Source: Segatella copri (GTDB taxonomy: Bacteria > Bacteroidota > Bacteroidia > Bacteroidales > Bacteroidaceae). Taken from it: a stretch of DNA of 64,000 nt. The notes under the pieces were generated by a model. That model made no database searches and had not been told where the DNA came from. It worked only from the letters and a program-made list of their open reading frames with translations. Location of the stretch: contig NZ_JAPDVG010000002.1 in NCBI RefSeq assembly GCF_026015625.1, positions 1-64,000 on the forward strand, written 5' to 3'. Both the position numbers and the translations under genes were made by a program. Each line of letters begins with the position of its first letter. Position 1 is the first letter of the stretch. Positions 17,300-25,032 of the stretch are shown piece after piece.

Positions 17300-19067
17300 G
17301 AGGGCACTGAAAAAGTCCCTTCATGGGTTATGGTAGTTTAACATTCTGCTTTTAAAATAGCCTCCCTAAAAGTTGCATATGTGCAATATTTTTTGTATCT
17401 TTGTAGGAAAATACAAGGATTATGCTAGAGCAACAACAGACCATATCATTCAGTGATTATTCAAGTTTGTATGACTTGATTATACCAAAAGACAACCTGC
17501 TCCGCCAGATTAATGACCTGGTGGACTTTAGTTTCGTATACCAGGAATTGCAGGATAAGTATTGTCATGACAATGGGCGTACGGCAGAGAGTCCTATCCG
17601 TATGTTCAAGTATCTCCTGTTGAAGGTGATTTATAACATATCTGATGTTGATGTTGTTGAACGTGCTCGCTATGATATGTCATTTAAGTACTTCTTAGGA
17701 TTAACTCCTGAGGAGACTAAGTTGATAAATCCTAGTTCCTTGACCAAATTCCGCCGACTTCGCCTGAAGGATATGGAGTTGTTGGATCTGCTCATCAAAA
17801 AGACAGTTTCTATTGCTATAGAAGTAGGTGTCCTAAAGTCTAAAACCGTCATTGTTGATGCTACCCATACATATTCTCGTTCTAACCCTATTAGTGCAGC
17901 AAAGAGTTTGGAGTACTATTGCAAGACCGTAATCAAAGTCATAAATTCTATAGATGATAGTATGGTATTGCCAGAGCTTCCTGAAGAGAAGAAGTATTCT
18001 TCTATCATGAAAGCTGCCAAGGCGATTGTTGCTACAGTAGAAGCTGACGCTGCAACTGCCAATATGCCTGCAGTCAAGGAGCGTCTCAATATGCTGAAAG
18101 AAACCATTGAGGATGCAGAGATACGCAGTATAACCTCTAAAGATGAAGATGCTCGCATTGGGCATAAGACAGCAAATTCTTCATTCTTTGGTTATAAGAC
18201 GCATATGGCTATGAGTGATGAAAGAATTATCACCGCAGCTACCGTCACTTCTGGCGAAAAGTGCGATGGACAGCAGTTGCCAGCACTCATAGAAAAGACT
18301 GAATCTGCAGGAATGGAGATTGATGCTATTGTTGCAGATACTGCATATTCTAGTAAATCAAACATAGAACTCACAAAATCCAAAGATATAAAATTGGCAG
18401 CTCCATTGAATCCTTTAGTAGAAAAAGGAAATCGCCAAAATACGCTCAATTTTGAATATAACAAAGATGCAGATATGTATGTTTGTCCTGCAGGACATAT
18501 GGCTGTAAGGAAGGCTAGGGAATTCCGTACAAATGATAAAGCTCATAAGAACGATAGATTCCGTTATTTCTTCGATATCGACAAATGTAAAGTCTGTCCT
18601 CTGCGTAATGGCTGCTATAGACCTGGAGCAAAATCTAAGTGCTTTAACGTAACAATAAAGACTGAAGCTCAGAAAGAATTACTTGAATATCAGAAGACAC
18701 CTGAGTTTGCTCAACTTCAGAGGAAACGATACAAGATAGAGGCCAAGAACTCGGAACTTAAGAATACCCTTGGATATGATAGAGCACTGTCATATGGTTT
18801 GTCGTGCATGGAAATGCAGGGCGCATTGACTATTTTCGCTGCAAATGTCAAAAGAATCCTCAAATTAATGCATAAAGCATAAGAGAGAGGATATCCTCAT
18901 GAATATGCCCTCATATAACCCTCTGTAAGTCGTTATAAAGGTATCTAAGCCATTGTGTCAGGCAGAATAGACTTAAAATCTGTCCGTCTGAAAACTGCTC
19001 AGAAGTACAGTAACTGGCTGCTTTTTTATTTGTTTTTCCAAAAACAGGCACCTTTTTCAGTGCCCTC
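17300..19067 (+). mobile_element. Complete IS1182-family insertion sequence
   Basis: A 1768-bp element with perfect 16-bp terminal inverted repeats (GAGGGCACTGAAAAAG at 17300; its complement ends at 19067). It is flanked by the direct duplication GGGGAA (17294-17299 and 19068-19073). Joining the flanks restores the mosaic-repeat sequence seen elsewhere (AAGGGGAACCGAAGGGG), which confirms the ends. It holds one full-length transposase gene. Confidence 0.9.
17422..18882 (+). CDS. IS1182-family transposase
   Basis: A 486-residue DDE transposase, apparently intact. It has the N-terminal helical domain of the IS1182/IS5-like group (SYDMSFKYFLGL-type motif: RARYDMSFKYFLGL). Catalytic-type residues lie in VIVDATHTYSR and AIVADTAYSS, with a late Glu in RYKIEAKNSELKN. 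A Cys-rich segment sits near residues 350-405 (VCPAGHMA, KCKVCPLRNGCY). A Bacteroidetes -7 box (TATCTTTG, 17396-17403) lies 19 bp upstream of the ATG, so it has its own promoter. It would excise and insert its own element. Confidence 0.95.
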   Translation: MLEQQQTISFSDYSSLYDLIIPKDNLLRQINDLVDFSFVYQELQDKYCHDNGRTAESPIRMFKYLLLKVIYNISDVDVVERARYDMSFKYFLGLTPEETKLINPSSLTKFRRLRLKDMELLDLLIKKTVSIAIEVGVLKSKTVIVDATHTYSRSNPISAAKSLEYYCKTVIKVINSIDDSMVLPELPEEKKYSSIMKAAKAIVATVEADAATANMPAVKERLNMLKETIEDAEIRSITSKDEDARIGHKTANSSFFGYKTHMAMSDERIITAATVTSGEKCDGQQLPALIEKTESAGMEIDAIVADTAYSSKSNIELTKSKDIKLAAPLNPLVEKGNRQNTLNFEYNKDADMYVCPAGHMAVRKAREFRTNDKAHKNDRFRYFFDIDKCKVCPLRNGCYRPGAKSKCFNVTIKTEAQKELLEYQKTPEFAQLQRKRYKIEAKNSELKNTLGYDRALSYGLSCMEMQGALTIFAANVKRILKLMHKA

Positions 19068-19331
19068 GGGGAACCGAAGGGGTTGTAAAGACTATTGAAG
19101 AGAGGCTTGGTGAGAAAGGTGGAGCTCTCCTTACAGGAGAGACGGAGAGGTAGAAATACAGCACTGCAGACTTTACGTCTGCCCTATCCGTGAGATCCGT
19201 GAAATCCGTGTGCGAATGAGCAATTGCCTATCATTCACTGCGGACTTCACACCCGCCCCATCTGTGTAAATCTGTGAAATCTGTGGGACAGAAAAGAGTT
19301 AAGAAGGATCAAAAAGATTACCTCTTGTTTT
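19068..19331. repeat. Mosaic repeat, copy 2, right part, plus ATCCGTG repeats
   Basis: Continues the mosaic unit split by the IS (GGGGAACCGAAGGGGTTGTAAAGAC, then an AGAGAGGCTTGG-type hairpin unit). At 19186-19215 and 19258-19290 two arrays of a 9-bp-period sequence appear (ATCCGTGAGATCCGTGAAAT and ATCTGTGAAATCTGTGG). The same motif occurs at 14648 and inside a glycosyltransferase gene at 61950. No gene is supported. Confidence 0.7.
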
Positions 19332-19937
19332 TTATCTTATATATCCCAACAAATCAAGATACATCATTCTTGACTCTAAGTGTTCATCTTCAGGAATATG
19401 ATTTGCTTCTTTCTCTAAATCTTCTGTAGAGTACAAGAATTTGAAGCCATTCTTTTCTTAAAAATGAAGCACATTTTCCTTATTATAAGCATCAACAACA
19501 ATGAAACGGCAACCAGTCTTATTGTCTGGTAACAAAAACCAAGATATGATATAGTCTATCGCTTGTGATCCAATACCATCATGAGTACTTTGAAAATCCT
19601 TGGCTACTCCAAGTCTTCCAATCAATACTGCAGGATAACTCCTTGTTCTTTTAGAATTAGGAATTTTCCTCTGTATTCGATTTCTTGAAGCATTTGGAAT
19701 TAAAGCTGCCTTGATACTGTCGTTAGCTAATGTAAAGGCACAGACTATTTCATCCTTACCACTTCTTTCAGTTGCAAAGAAATATGTCTTCCCTAATAAT
19801 TGCCCATCATAGAGACAAGCCTCTCGATGAAAGAAGTCATCAAGGTCTTTATCGCCACAGCTAAAAGTATCAAGCTCCTCTTTTGTCGTAACTCGATAAA
19901 GAGAGCAATTACTTTGCAAAAGGACTCTTTCCTCCAT
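19332..19937 (-). pseudogene. GNAT acetyltransferase toxin, interrupted by a nonsense codon
   Basis: The first 159 codons give a GNAT-fold protein of the TacT/AtaT toxin type: CGDKDLDDFFHREA, then VLIGRLGVAKDFQ and the acetyl-CoA loop around DGIGSQA, then FIVVDAYNKENVLHF. A TAA at 19458-19460 follows. The same frame continues for 42 codons to a second stop at 19332, reading EKNGFKFLYSTED, the normal end of such proteins (FYEKNGF). One base change of a Tyr codon to TAA explains it. Family toxins acetylate charged aminoacyl-tRNAs; this copy is probably inactive. The start overlaps the antitoxin gene by 29 bp. Confidence 0.75.
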
Positions 19938-20103
19938 GCGCTTTCAAATTAGCAGTTGAGCGAATCAAAATCTTCTCAACGTCATCAAATGACATTCGCA
20001 ATGCCTTTCTTTGTGGATTGCGTTCATTCTCCTCTGCCTCACGAACAAATCGTTCAGCGGTCTCACCTGTCAAAACAGGAATGCTTCTTATCTCTAATGC
20101 CAT
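19909..20103 (-). CDS. Antitoxin partner of the GNAT toxin
   Basis: A 64-residue protein encoded just upstream of and overlapping the GNAT gene, the usual order for this toxin class. It opens ALEIRSIPVLTGETAERFVREAEEN, a short strand plus helix pattern seen in antitoxins next to GNAT or PIN toxins, and ends in a basic tail (NLKAHGGKSPFAK). It still looks intact although the toxin is broken. A GGAGA ribosome-binding stretch precedes the ATG. The -7 box (TATTTTTG) lies in the outer end of the mosaic leader at 20136-20253. Confidence 0.65.
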   Translation of the reverse strand: MALEIRSIPVLTGETAERFVREAEENERNPQRKALRMSFDDVEKILIRSTANLKAHGGKSPFAK

Positions 20104-20135
20104 AATCTTCTCCTTTTAAACGTTTAACTCTGCCA

Positions 20136-20490
20136 CAAAAATACGCTTTTTCTTCGAAACCACCAAGAAAATCACAAGAAATCTGCAACTTATCATCAAA
20201 TAACCACGAAATCAATCGTAAACTATAAACTATTAACTGTAAACTATAAACTGCTATTCCCAGGCGGTCCCATCCCGCACAACATGGCGAAGACCTTTGA
20301 TGGTCCGCCAACCTTAGAGCGTAGCGGTTCTGAGCACCGAGTAGGGCGGTTTCCCTCTTCTTCCCTGAGGTTTCTGTCCCCCGCTAACGGGGGAACCGAA
20401 GGGGGTGTAAAGACCATTGAAGAAGACCGAGATGAGAGGTGGAGCCTTCCTTAAGGGTAAGGAAGGACGGGTAGGTTTTCGAAAAAACTA
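20136..20490 (-). repeat. Mosaic intergenic repeat, copy 3, with promoter-bearing leader
   Basis: The A+T-rich leader (about 20136-20253) comes first. One GGCGGTCCCATCCCGC block, the CCGCCAACCTTAGAGCG piece and hairpin units ending TTTTCGAAAAAAC follow. On the minus strand the leader's outer end reads TTCTTG, 20 bp, TATTTTTG, and would transcribe the GNAT toxin-antitoxin genes. Confidence 0.85.
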
Positions 20491-20564
20491 CTTCTTTGCC
20501 AAAGAAGAGCCAGAGCAATTCGAAAGTGCATACGTTCCAATCACCCCATAAATTAAATTCATTT

Positions 20565-20732
20565 TTATTGTTCCTCATCTTCCCAGAACTCAGGAAGAAG
20601 AGTATAATACTTATCCTCAGGCGTAGAATCTATGTGCTTCAACACATAACAAAGCCAACGCTCAGGATTTTTATCTAGCACCTTACGCTGTAATGGTGAT
20701 ATACCAAAACCAGTACATAAACCTATATCCAC
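20565..20732 (-). CDS. Small ORF after the PIN toxin (possible third gene or remnant)
   Basis: A 55-codon frame starting at a GTG that overlaps the PIN gene end by 10 bp. The product ends YTLLPEFWEDEEQ after a charged segment (LQRKVLDKNPERWLCYVLKHID). I do not recognise a family, and no clear ribosome-binding site is visible. Codon choice and the well-formed C-terminus suggest a real protein end, so it may be the tail of a longer gene lost by recombination, or a third member of the toxin-antitoxin operon. Confidence 0.35.
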   Translation of the reverse strand: MDIGLCTGFGISPLQRKVLDKNPERWLCYVLKHIDSTPEDKYYTLLPEFWEDEEQ

Positions 20733-21136
20733 TTATCCAAATAACATTTAAAATCCTCTATACCTATAACCTCCACTTTAGGAAAAGGAATATTTTCCAG
20801 GACCTTAAAGTGCTTGTCTTCTGTAACAATACACTTTGCATTTGCAGCAATGGCACAATCTACAAACTTATTGTCATCTTTATCTGTCTCAATTAAAGCA
20901 AAAGTATAATGAGGATCTTTGCGAATTACATTGGGTCTAGTCAATATAGCATAAACGATGGCCTCAGAAACTTGAGGGGATATATTACGAGATAAAACCT
21001 CTGAATACTCCTCTATTATTTCATTGGACACACAAAGGTTATAATCGCCACTAAGAAAAGCATTCCACACCTTACGATACGGACTTCTAGGGGCGATTGA
21101 CATAATCAAACTATTTGTATCCAATACAATATTCAT
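20723..21136 (-). CDS. PIN-domain toxin
   Basis: A 137-residue PIN-domain protein of the COG1569-like group. Expected acidic residues are present: LDTNSLI (Asp6), EIIEEYSEVL (Glu), DKDDNKFVDCAIAANA (Asp) and VTEDKHF. PIN toxins are Mg-dependent RNases that cleave tRNA or mRNA when not held by the antitoxin. It lies 10 bp after the antitoxin gene on the same strand. Confidence 0.85.
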   Translation of the reverse strand: MNIVLDTNSLIMSIAPRSPYRKVWNAFLSGDYNLCVSNEIIEEYSEVLSRNISPQVSEAIVYAILTRPNVIRKDPHYTFALIETDKDDNKFVDCAIAANAKCIVTEDKHFKVLENIPFPKVEVIGIEDFKCYLDKWI

Positions 21137-21146
21137 AACCTAAAGA

Positions 21147-21380
21147 TTATAATATTGGTTTATTGTACGGAGTACGTTCATGGAGATGCCGGAAACTCTC
21201 GATACGTTCTTCATTCAGGGTTCCTTCATTCCACATCCTATCTAATTCAGCATCAGCCATCTGAACAAAATAATCGGAGATTACCTTATTCAAATCTCGC
21301 AAAGCCTCAGGAGTCTTGATAAATGACAGCATATCGAGGATTTGCAATTGAGCTTGATTCATTGTTGCTACCTGTGCCAT
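21147..21380 (-). CDS. Antitoxin partner of the PIN toxin
   Basis: A 77-residue, mostly helical protein directly upstream of the PIN gene. The central part (LQILDMLSFIKTPEALRDLNKVISDYFVQMADAELDRMW in pieces) is typical of the small dimeric antitoxins paired with this PIN group in Bacteroidetes, where the C-terminal residues block the RNase site. The mosaic leader sits immediately upstream (from 21410) and supplies a TAATTTTG-type -7 box. Confidence 0.75.
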   Translation of the reverse strand: MAQVATMNQAQLQILDMLSFIKTPEALRDLNKVISDYFVQMADAELDRMWNEGTLNEERIESFRHLHERTPYNKPIL

Positions 21381-21409
21381 AATAATTCATTTTATTAATA
21401 TCTAACCGC

Positions 21410-21532
21410 AAAATTACGCTTTTTCTTCGAAACCACCAAGAAAATCACAAGAAATCTGCAAGTTATCATCAAATAACCACGAAATCAACCGTAAACTATA
21501 AACTATTAACTGTAAACTATAAACTGCTATTC
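21410..21532 (-). repeat. Mosaic leader alone (A+T-rich part), copy 4
   Basis: Only the ~110-bp leader is present: GAAACCACCAAGAAAATCAC through two GTAAACTATAAACT repeats to CTGCTATTC. The GGCGGTCCC and hairpin blocks are missing, so the leader behaves as a separable module. Its outer end faces the PIN toxin-antitoxin operon. Confidence 0.85.
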
Positions 21533-21671
21533 TATAATGAATTGTGCATGCAAAGTTAAGAAAAAAACAATATTCAAAGGCAAAAAAACAAGAAAAATCT
21601 CAGAAACTTATAATTTTTTATAAAAAGAACAATATATTATACCTTTTCTTACGTAATCTAGATTTTTTTGT

Positions 21672-21679
21672 TAACTTTG
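21672..21679 (+). promoter_or_regulatory. -7 box upstream of leader peptide and DUF4186 gene
   Basis: TAACTTTG, a full match to TAnnTTTG, 33 bp before the ATG of the 28-codon frame at 21712. Confidence 0.65.
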
Positions 21680-21711
21680 CAGGAAAAGTACAATATAATA
21701 CACTACTTGAT

Positions 21712-21798
21712 ATGAAAATTCAAGAAGTAATGAAATTGCAGCATAAGAGTCTGATATCCATTAATATGAATAGGAGATTCCTAGATATAGGAGGCTAA
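21712..21798 (+). CDS. Putative 28-residue leader peptide before DUF4186
   Basis: A short frame from ATG 21712 to TAA 21798, giving a basic peptide starting MKIQEVMKLQHKSL. Its last codons contain the AGGAGG ribosome-binding site of the next gene (ATG at 21804), so ribosomes on it would cover that site. Much of it (21744-21798) is the dispersed repeat also found at the end of the NhaC gene. It could be a truncated gene start rather than a functional leader. Confidence 0.35.
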   Translation: MKIQEVMKLQHKSLISINMNRRFLDIGG

Positions 21799-21803
21799 TA
21801 GAA

Positions 21804-22283
21804 ATGAAAAAAGAATCAAAAGTAAACCAAGCAAAATATGTAGAACTTAATTTGTTTCCTGAGGAAAAAGAGGATCATCAGAAAGACTCTATCTCTTCAG
21901 AAGACATGGAAAGCGATACTTCTCCAGACAAAGAGTATGACTTGACTGATTTGTTTGAAAGACTTTCCCAATCAGCTTTTCGCAGCCGATTCCATCTCTC
22001 GAAGAAGGATAAGGAATATATTGCAGAAAAGGGTTTGGCTACCATCCGTAAGCATGCGGAGGATTTCGTTGCCAAACGCCTTGCTCCTGCCGTGATTCCC
22101 AATGACGGCAAGCAGACGCCTATGAGAGGGCATCCTGTATTCATTGCCCAGCATGCTACAGGCTGCTGTTGCCGTGGTTGTTTCTTCAAATGGCATCATA
22201 TACCTGCCGGAAGACAGCTGACAGGAGAAGAACAGCAGTATGCTGTAGCAGTACTGATGGCATGGATTGAAAAACAGGTTTAA
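21804..22283 (+). CDS. DUF4186 domain protein
   Basis: A 159-residue protein whose C-terminal ~105 residues match the DUF4186 pattern: SAFRSRFHLSKKDKEYI, then FVAKRLAP, PMRGHPVFIAQHATG, CCCRGCFFKWHHIP and a final WIEKQ helix. The HPVFIAQHAT...CCRGC...WH block suggests a metal site. Function unknown. The N-terminal 50 residues are acidic and probably disordered. Its ribosome-binding site lies inside the preceding small frame. The next gene has its own sigma54-type promoter. Confidence 0.85.
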   Translation: MKKESKVNQAKYVELNLFPEEKEDHQKDSISSEDMESDTSPDKEYDLTDLFERLSQSAFRSRFHLSKKDKEYIAEKGLATIRKHAEDFVAKRLAPAVIPNDGKQTPMRGHPVFIAQHATGCCCRGCFFKWHHIPAGRQLTGEEQQYAVAVLMAWIEKQV

Positions 22284-22328
22284 AAAGCATGAAGTTTTAG
22301 CAGCAAAGTTTAAATTAATTATCCATTG

Positions 22329-22365
22329 TTGTCAATTTTGCAGAATATTTAGTCAAAATTGGCAA
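22329..22365 (+). promoter_or_regulatory. Inverted repeat, probable activator site for the sigma54 promoter
   Basis: TTGTCAATTTTG (22329-22340) and CAAAATTGGCAA (22354-22365) pair at 11 of 12 positions across a 13-bp gap. It is centred about 50 bp upstream of the -24 element. Bacterial enhancer-binding proteins of sigma54 systems bind such upstream dyads. Confidence 0.5.
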
Positions 22366-22395
22366 AAACTGTTTACTCCAAATCTATAAACCGGG

Positions 22396-22412
22396 TTGGC
22401 ACGTAACTTGCT
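22396..22412 (+). promoter_or_regulatory. Sigma54 (RpoN)-type -24/-12 promoter of hsp20
   Basis: TTGGCACGTAACTTGCT matches the consensus TGGCACG-N4-TTGC(A/T), with the invariant GG and GC exactly 10 bp apart. Confidence 0.75.
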
Positions 22413-22616
22413 CCTACATAGAGTGAAAGCCGAAGCCGAAAGGGCAAGGGGAACGACAAGAACCCTAAGTAATGACAGTTGAGGGTTTCTAGAAATCCTT
22501 GAGCCTCGTAAGCCGAAGCAATCGTTATTAAAAAGGATATATTAAAAACAATGAGAAATCCCGACTGAGCCGGAAGGCGAAGAGAGGACGAGAAAAATAG
22601 AATTAGGAGGTTTTAC

Positions 22617-23060
22617 ATGATGTTGTTAGCTCGTAGAAATAACAGTGTTTCAAATTGGTTGAACAGTTGGTTTAATGACAACTTCTTTGATACAGGCTTG
22701 ATGCCACACATGAACGCAACAGCTCCTGCAGTCAACGTCAAGGAAAGTGCTACAGCTTATACGATGGAGGTTGCAGCTCCTGGTTTGAAGAAAGATATGG
22801 TCAAGATGAACATCGATAAGGATGGCTATCTGAATGTATCTATCGAGAACAAGGATGAGAAGAAGGAGGAGAAGAAGGAAGAGCATTACTTGCGTCGTGA
22901 GTTCTCTTACAGCAGCTACTCTCAGAGTTATGCTTTGCCAGAGGATGCTGATCAGGAGAAGATTTCCGCTGAGGTCAGTGACGGTGTCTTGAAGATTGAG
23001 ATTCCTAAGATAGCCAAGGAGGAGAAGAAAGACGATGTTAAGCACATTGAGGTTAAGTAA
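22617..23060 (+). CDS. Hsp20/alpha-crystallin small heat-shock protein
   Basis: A 147-residue small heat-shock protein. The alpha-crystallin domain runs from about residue 38 (AVNVKESATAYTMEVAAPGLKKDM) to 130, with the expected GVLKIEIPK strand and an I-x-I-type motif (IEIPKIA). A highly charged Lys/Glu segment sits in the middle (KDEKKEEKKEEHYLRREF). It acts as an ATP-independent holdase in the cytoplasm. A consensus sigma54 promoter with an upstream dyad and a long leader precede it, and a terminator follows, so it is a single-gene unit. Confidence 0.95.
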   Translation: MMLLARRNNSVSNWLNSWFNDNFFDTGLMPHMNATAPAVNVKESATAYTMEVAAPGLKKDMVKMNIDKDGYLNVSIENKDEKKEEKKEEHYLRREFSYSSYSQSYALPEDADQEKISAEVSDGVLKIEIPKIAKEEKKDDVKHIEVK

Positions 23061-23126
23061 TCTTTCTTGAAGTGCTATGCAGCTTTCAAGATACATTCAT
23101 TGCATCGAGGAAATAATTAAAACTGG

Positions 23127-23160
23127 GGGCTAGTCCTGATTATGGGGCTAGCCCTTTTTT
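23127..23160 (+). terminator. Terminator of hsp20
   Basis: GGGCTAG (23127-23133) pairs with CTAGCCC (23148-23154), followed by seven T residues. Confidence 0.8.
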
Positions 23161-23233
23161 TGAATATATGAATTTAATTTTGGGGGTGTAATTTAAACTG
23201 TGTCAAGGCTTGTTCTTAACTTTCATTCCCACT

Positions 23234-23261
23234 CCCTGCTGGGGGCATGCCCCCAGCAGGG
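23234..23261 (-). terminator. Perfect 28-bp palindrome, probable transposase terminator
   Basis: CCCTGCTGGGGGCAT joined to its exact complement, with GCATGC at the centre. It lies 21 bp beyond the stop codon of the IS256 transposase, inside the element. It could stop transcription in either direction. Confidence 0.7.
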
Positions 23262-23281
23262 AAGTCTTTTCGGCTGCAAAG

Positions 23282-24487
23282 TTACATAATTTTAAATCTA
23301 TCTCCAAATTTTATTGCCAATTGTTGAGAAATTTGTCCCCAATTTGCCAGTGGCATAGTCCATTTCTTACGGATGTTGCGGTAAGCTAAGTACACAAGCT
23401 TCTCCAAAGAATTATCCGTAGGAAAGACCCCTTTAGTCTTTGTGACCTTTCTTACCTGTCTGTGATACCCCTCAACCGTATTGGTCGTATAAATGAGTTT
23501 ACGGATGGCTGGAGTATATTGGAAATACTCTGTCAGACGTTCCCAATTGTCACGCCATGACTTGATGACAATTGGGTACATCTCTCCCCACTTAGACTCT
23601 AACAGGTCTAAATTAGCAGCAGCGGAGTCTTTGTTTACTGCACCATATACTGTTCTTAAATCCTTGATAAACTCCTTTTGATGCTTACTGCCAACATACT
23701 TGATAGAATTGCGTATCTGATGGACAATACAGAGCTGCACAGAACTCTCAGGAAATACGCTTTGGATGGCATCTGGGAAGCCTTTGAGACCATCAATACA
23801 ACAAATCAAGAGGTCTCGAACACCACGGTTCTGAAGATCCGTAAGAACTTCTAGCCAGAAGTTAGCTCCTTCACTCTTAGACACATACATACCTAACAGT
23901 TCTTTTTGGCCTTCCTTGTTGATACCAAGAATGTTGTAAATGGCTCGTGTGACAGCTCTGCCATTCTCATCCTTTACCTTATAATGGATAGCATCAAGCC
24001 AGCAAATGGCATATACAGGATCGAGCATGCGAGACTTCCAGGCGGTGATTTCGGGTAATACACGGTCTGTTATAGAGCTGATAGTATCGGCTGATAGAGT
24101 TGTGTTGAACTCACGCTCAAAGTAGCTGCTGATGTCACGTGTGCTGGTGCCCATGGCGTACATCTCAATAATCTGGTCTGCCATGCCATTGGCAAGAATA
24201 GTCTCACGCTTCTTTACGGTCTCAGGTTGGAAAGTTCCGTCTCGGTCACGAGGAGTCTCTATAGTGACCTCACCATATTTTGTTTGAACCTTCTTACCCA
24301 TCTTACCATTACGACGGTTGCCGGAAGAGCGTTCCTCTTCACTTAAATGAGCGTCCATCTCACCTTCGAGAGCTGAGTTGAGAATACGCTCTAACAATGG
24401 AGCTAATGCTCCGTCCTTGCCAAATAAGGCTTCACTACTACGCAACTGCTGAGCTGCTTTCTTGTAATCAATTTCTAAGTTGTCCAT
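23282..24487 (-). CDS. IS256-family transposase
   Basis: A 401-residue mutator-type transposase, apparently full length. Recognisable parts are EGEMDAHLSEEERSSGNRRNG near residue 40, the DDE residues in WLDAIHYKV and LLICCIDGLKGFPDAI, the C/H region QLCIVHQIRNSIKYV, and the late Glu in TTNTVEGYHRQVRK. It moves the surrounding 1367-bp element by replicative copy-out through circles, as known for IS256. Confidence 0.95.
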   Translation of the reverse strand: MDNLEIDYKKAAQQLRSSEALFGKDGALAPLLERILNSALEGEMDAHLSEEERSSGNRRNGKMGKKVQTKYGEVTIETPRDRDGTFQPETVKKRETILANGMADQIIEMYAMGTSTRDISSYFEREFNTTLSADTISSITDRVLPEITAWKSRMLDPVYAICWLDAIHYKVKDENGRAVTRAIYNILGINKEGQKELLGMYVSKSEGANFWLEVLTDLQNRGVRDLLICCIDGLKGFPDAIQSVFPESSVQLCIVHQIRNSIKYVGSKHQKEFIKDLRTVYGAVNKDSAAANLDLLESKWGEMYPIVIKSWRDNWERLTEYFQYTPAIRKLIYTTNTVEGYHRQVRKVTKTKGVFPTDNSLEKLVYLAYRNIRKKWTMPLANWGQISQQLAIKFGDRFKIM

Positions 24488-24629
24488 AATATAAAAACTG
24501 TGTTAAACTACTTTTATTGTAGCTTGACACAGTTTAGTTTACACTCTCTTAATTTTGGAAAGGATCAAGGATGATTAGAATATTTATTTCACTTGCTTTC
24601 TTCGTCTTTCTGTCCCAAAAAATATGATT

Positions 24630-24923
24630 TTATGTCCAAAACTCTTCTTCGCCAGTGGGTTGCATCTTGCCCCCGCACTTTGGGCAAGTATGCATATCCC
24701 ACCTGTGAATCCTGTCAGAACCACATCTTAGACATAGCCTTCCTACAAGAGAATTAAAACTAGGTGCAGCATCACCAATTACTCCACCCACCACAAGAGG
24801 TACTATGTTCCTGCAGTCAGGACAAGACATGGCTTCGATATGCTGTCCCATGAAGCCACGTCCCTCATATACTTCGGTCTCGTACCCACAATCCTGGCAT
24901 CTGAATATCTTCTTTTGTGACAT
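24630..24923 (-). CDS. Small double zinc-ribbon protein
   Basis: A 97-residue protein with four Cys pairs: CQDCGYETEVYEGRGFMGQH, CPDC, CLRCGS and CPKCGGKM. Two zinc ribbons are therefore likely. Function unknown; such proteins often bind nucleic acid or other proteins. A good AAGGAG ribosome-binding site precedes the ATG. It converges with the IS256 element, and its upstream region abuts the dispersed repeat at 24947. Confidence 0.65.
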   Translation of the reverse strand: MSQKKIFRCQDCGYETEVYEGRGFMGQHIEAMSCPDCRNIVPLVVGGVIGDAAPSFNSLVGRLCLRCGSDRIHRWDMHTCPKCGGKMQPTGEEEFWT

Positions 24924-24946
24924 AAATAATCTCCTTTCTTACCATT

Positions 24947-25032
24947 TTAACACCCAACTTGCATCGGATATCTTGCCAATCTATACCATCATCGACATGA
25001 TAGAGATTGCAGAATAACCCATAATATAATGA
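24947..25032 (+). repeat. Dispersed repeat, right half (partner of 633-705)
   Basis: Nearly identical to 633-705 (CCCAACTTGCAT...GATATCTTGCCAATC...GACATGATAGAGA). The left half of the same unit is at 21744-21798, so 3.15 kb separates the halves here. Confidence 0.8.

Larger units (their letters stand above)
22284..22616 (+). other. Regulatory spacer and long 5' leader of hsp20
   Basis: No gene here. It contains an inverted repeat (22329-22365), a sigma54-type promoter (22396-22412) and a ~190-nt purine-rich transcribed leader with a possible hairpin (ACCCTAAG...TTGAGGGTT, about 22468-22490). It ends with a strong AGGAGG before the ATG at 22617. Confidence 0.6.
23182..24548 (-). mobile_element. 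Complete IS256-family insertion sequence
   Basis: A 1367-bp element whose ends GGGGGTGTAA and GAGAGTGTAA lead into a shared AAACTGTGTCAAG motif. It is flanked by the 8-bp duplication TTAATTTT (23174-23181 and 24549-24556), the usual size for IS256. It contains one intact transposase gene. Just inside its left end is a perfect 28-bp palindrome at 23234-23261. Confidence 0.9.

Noticed and set aside
22650..23096. 148-codon frame opposite hsp20
   Set aside because: Antisense shadow of the biased hsp20 codons (poly-Leu runs from Lys/Glu codons); no start signals.
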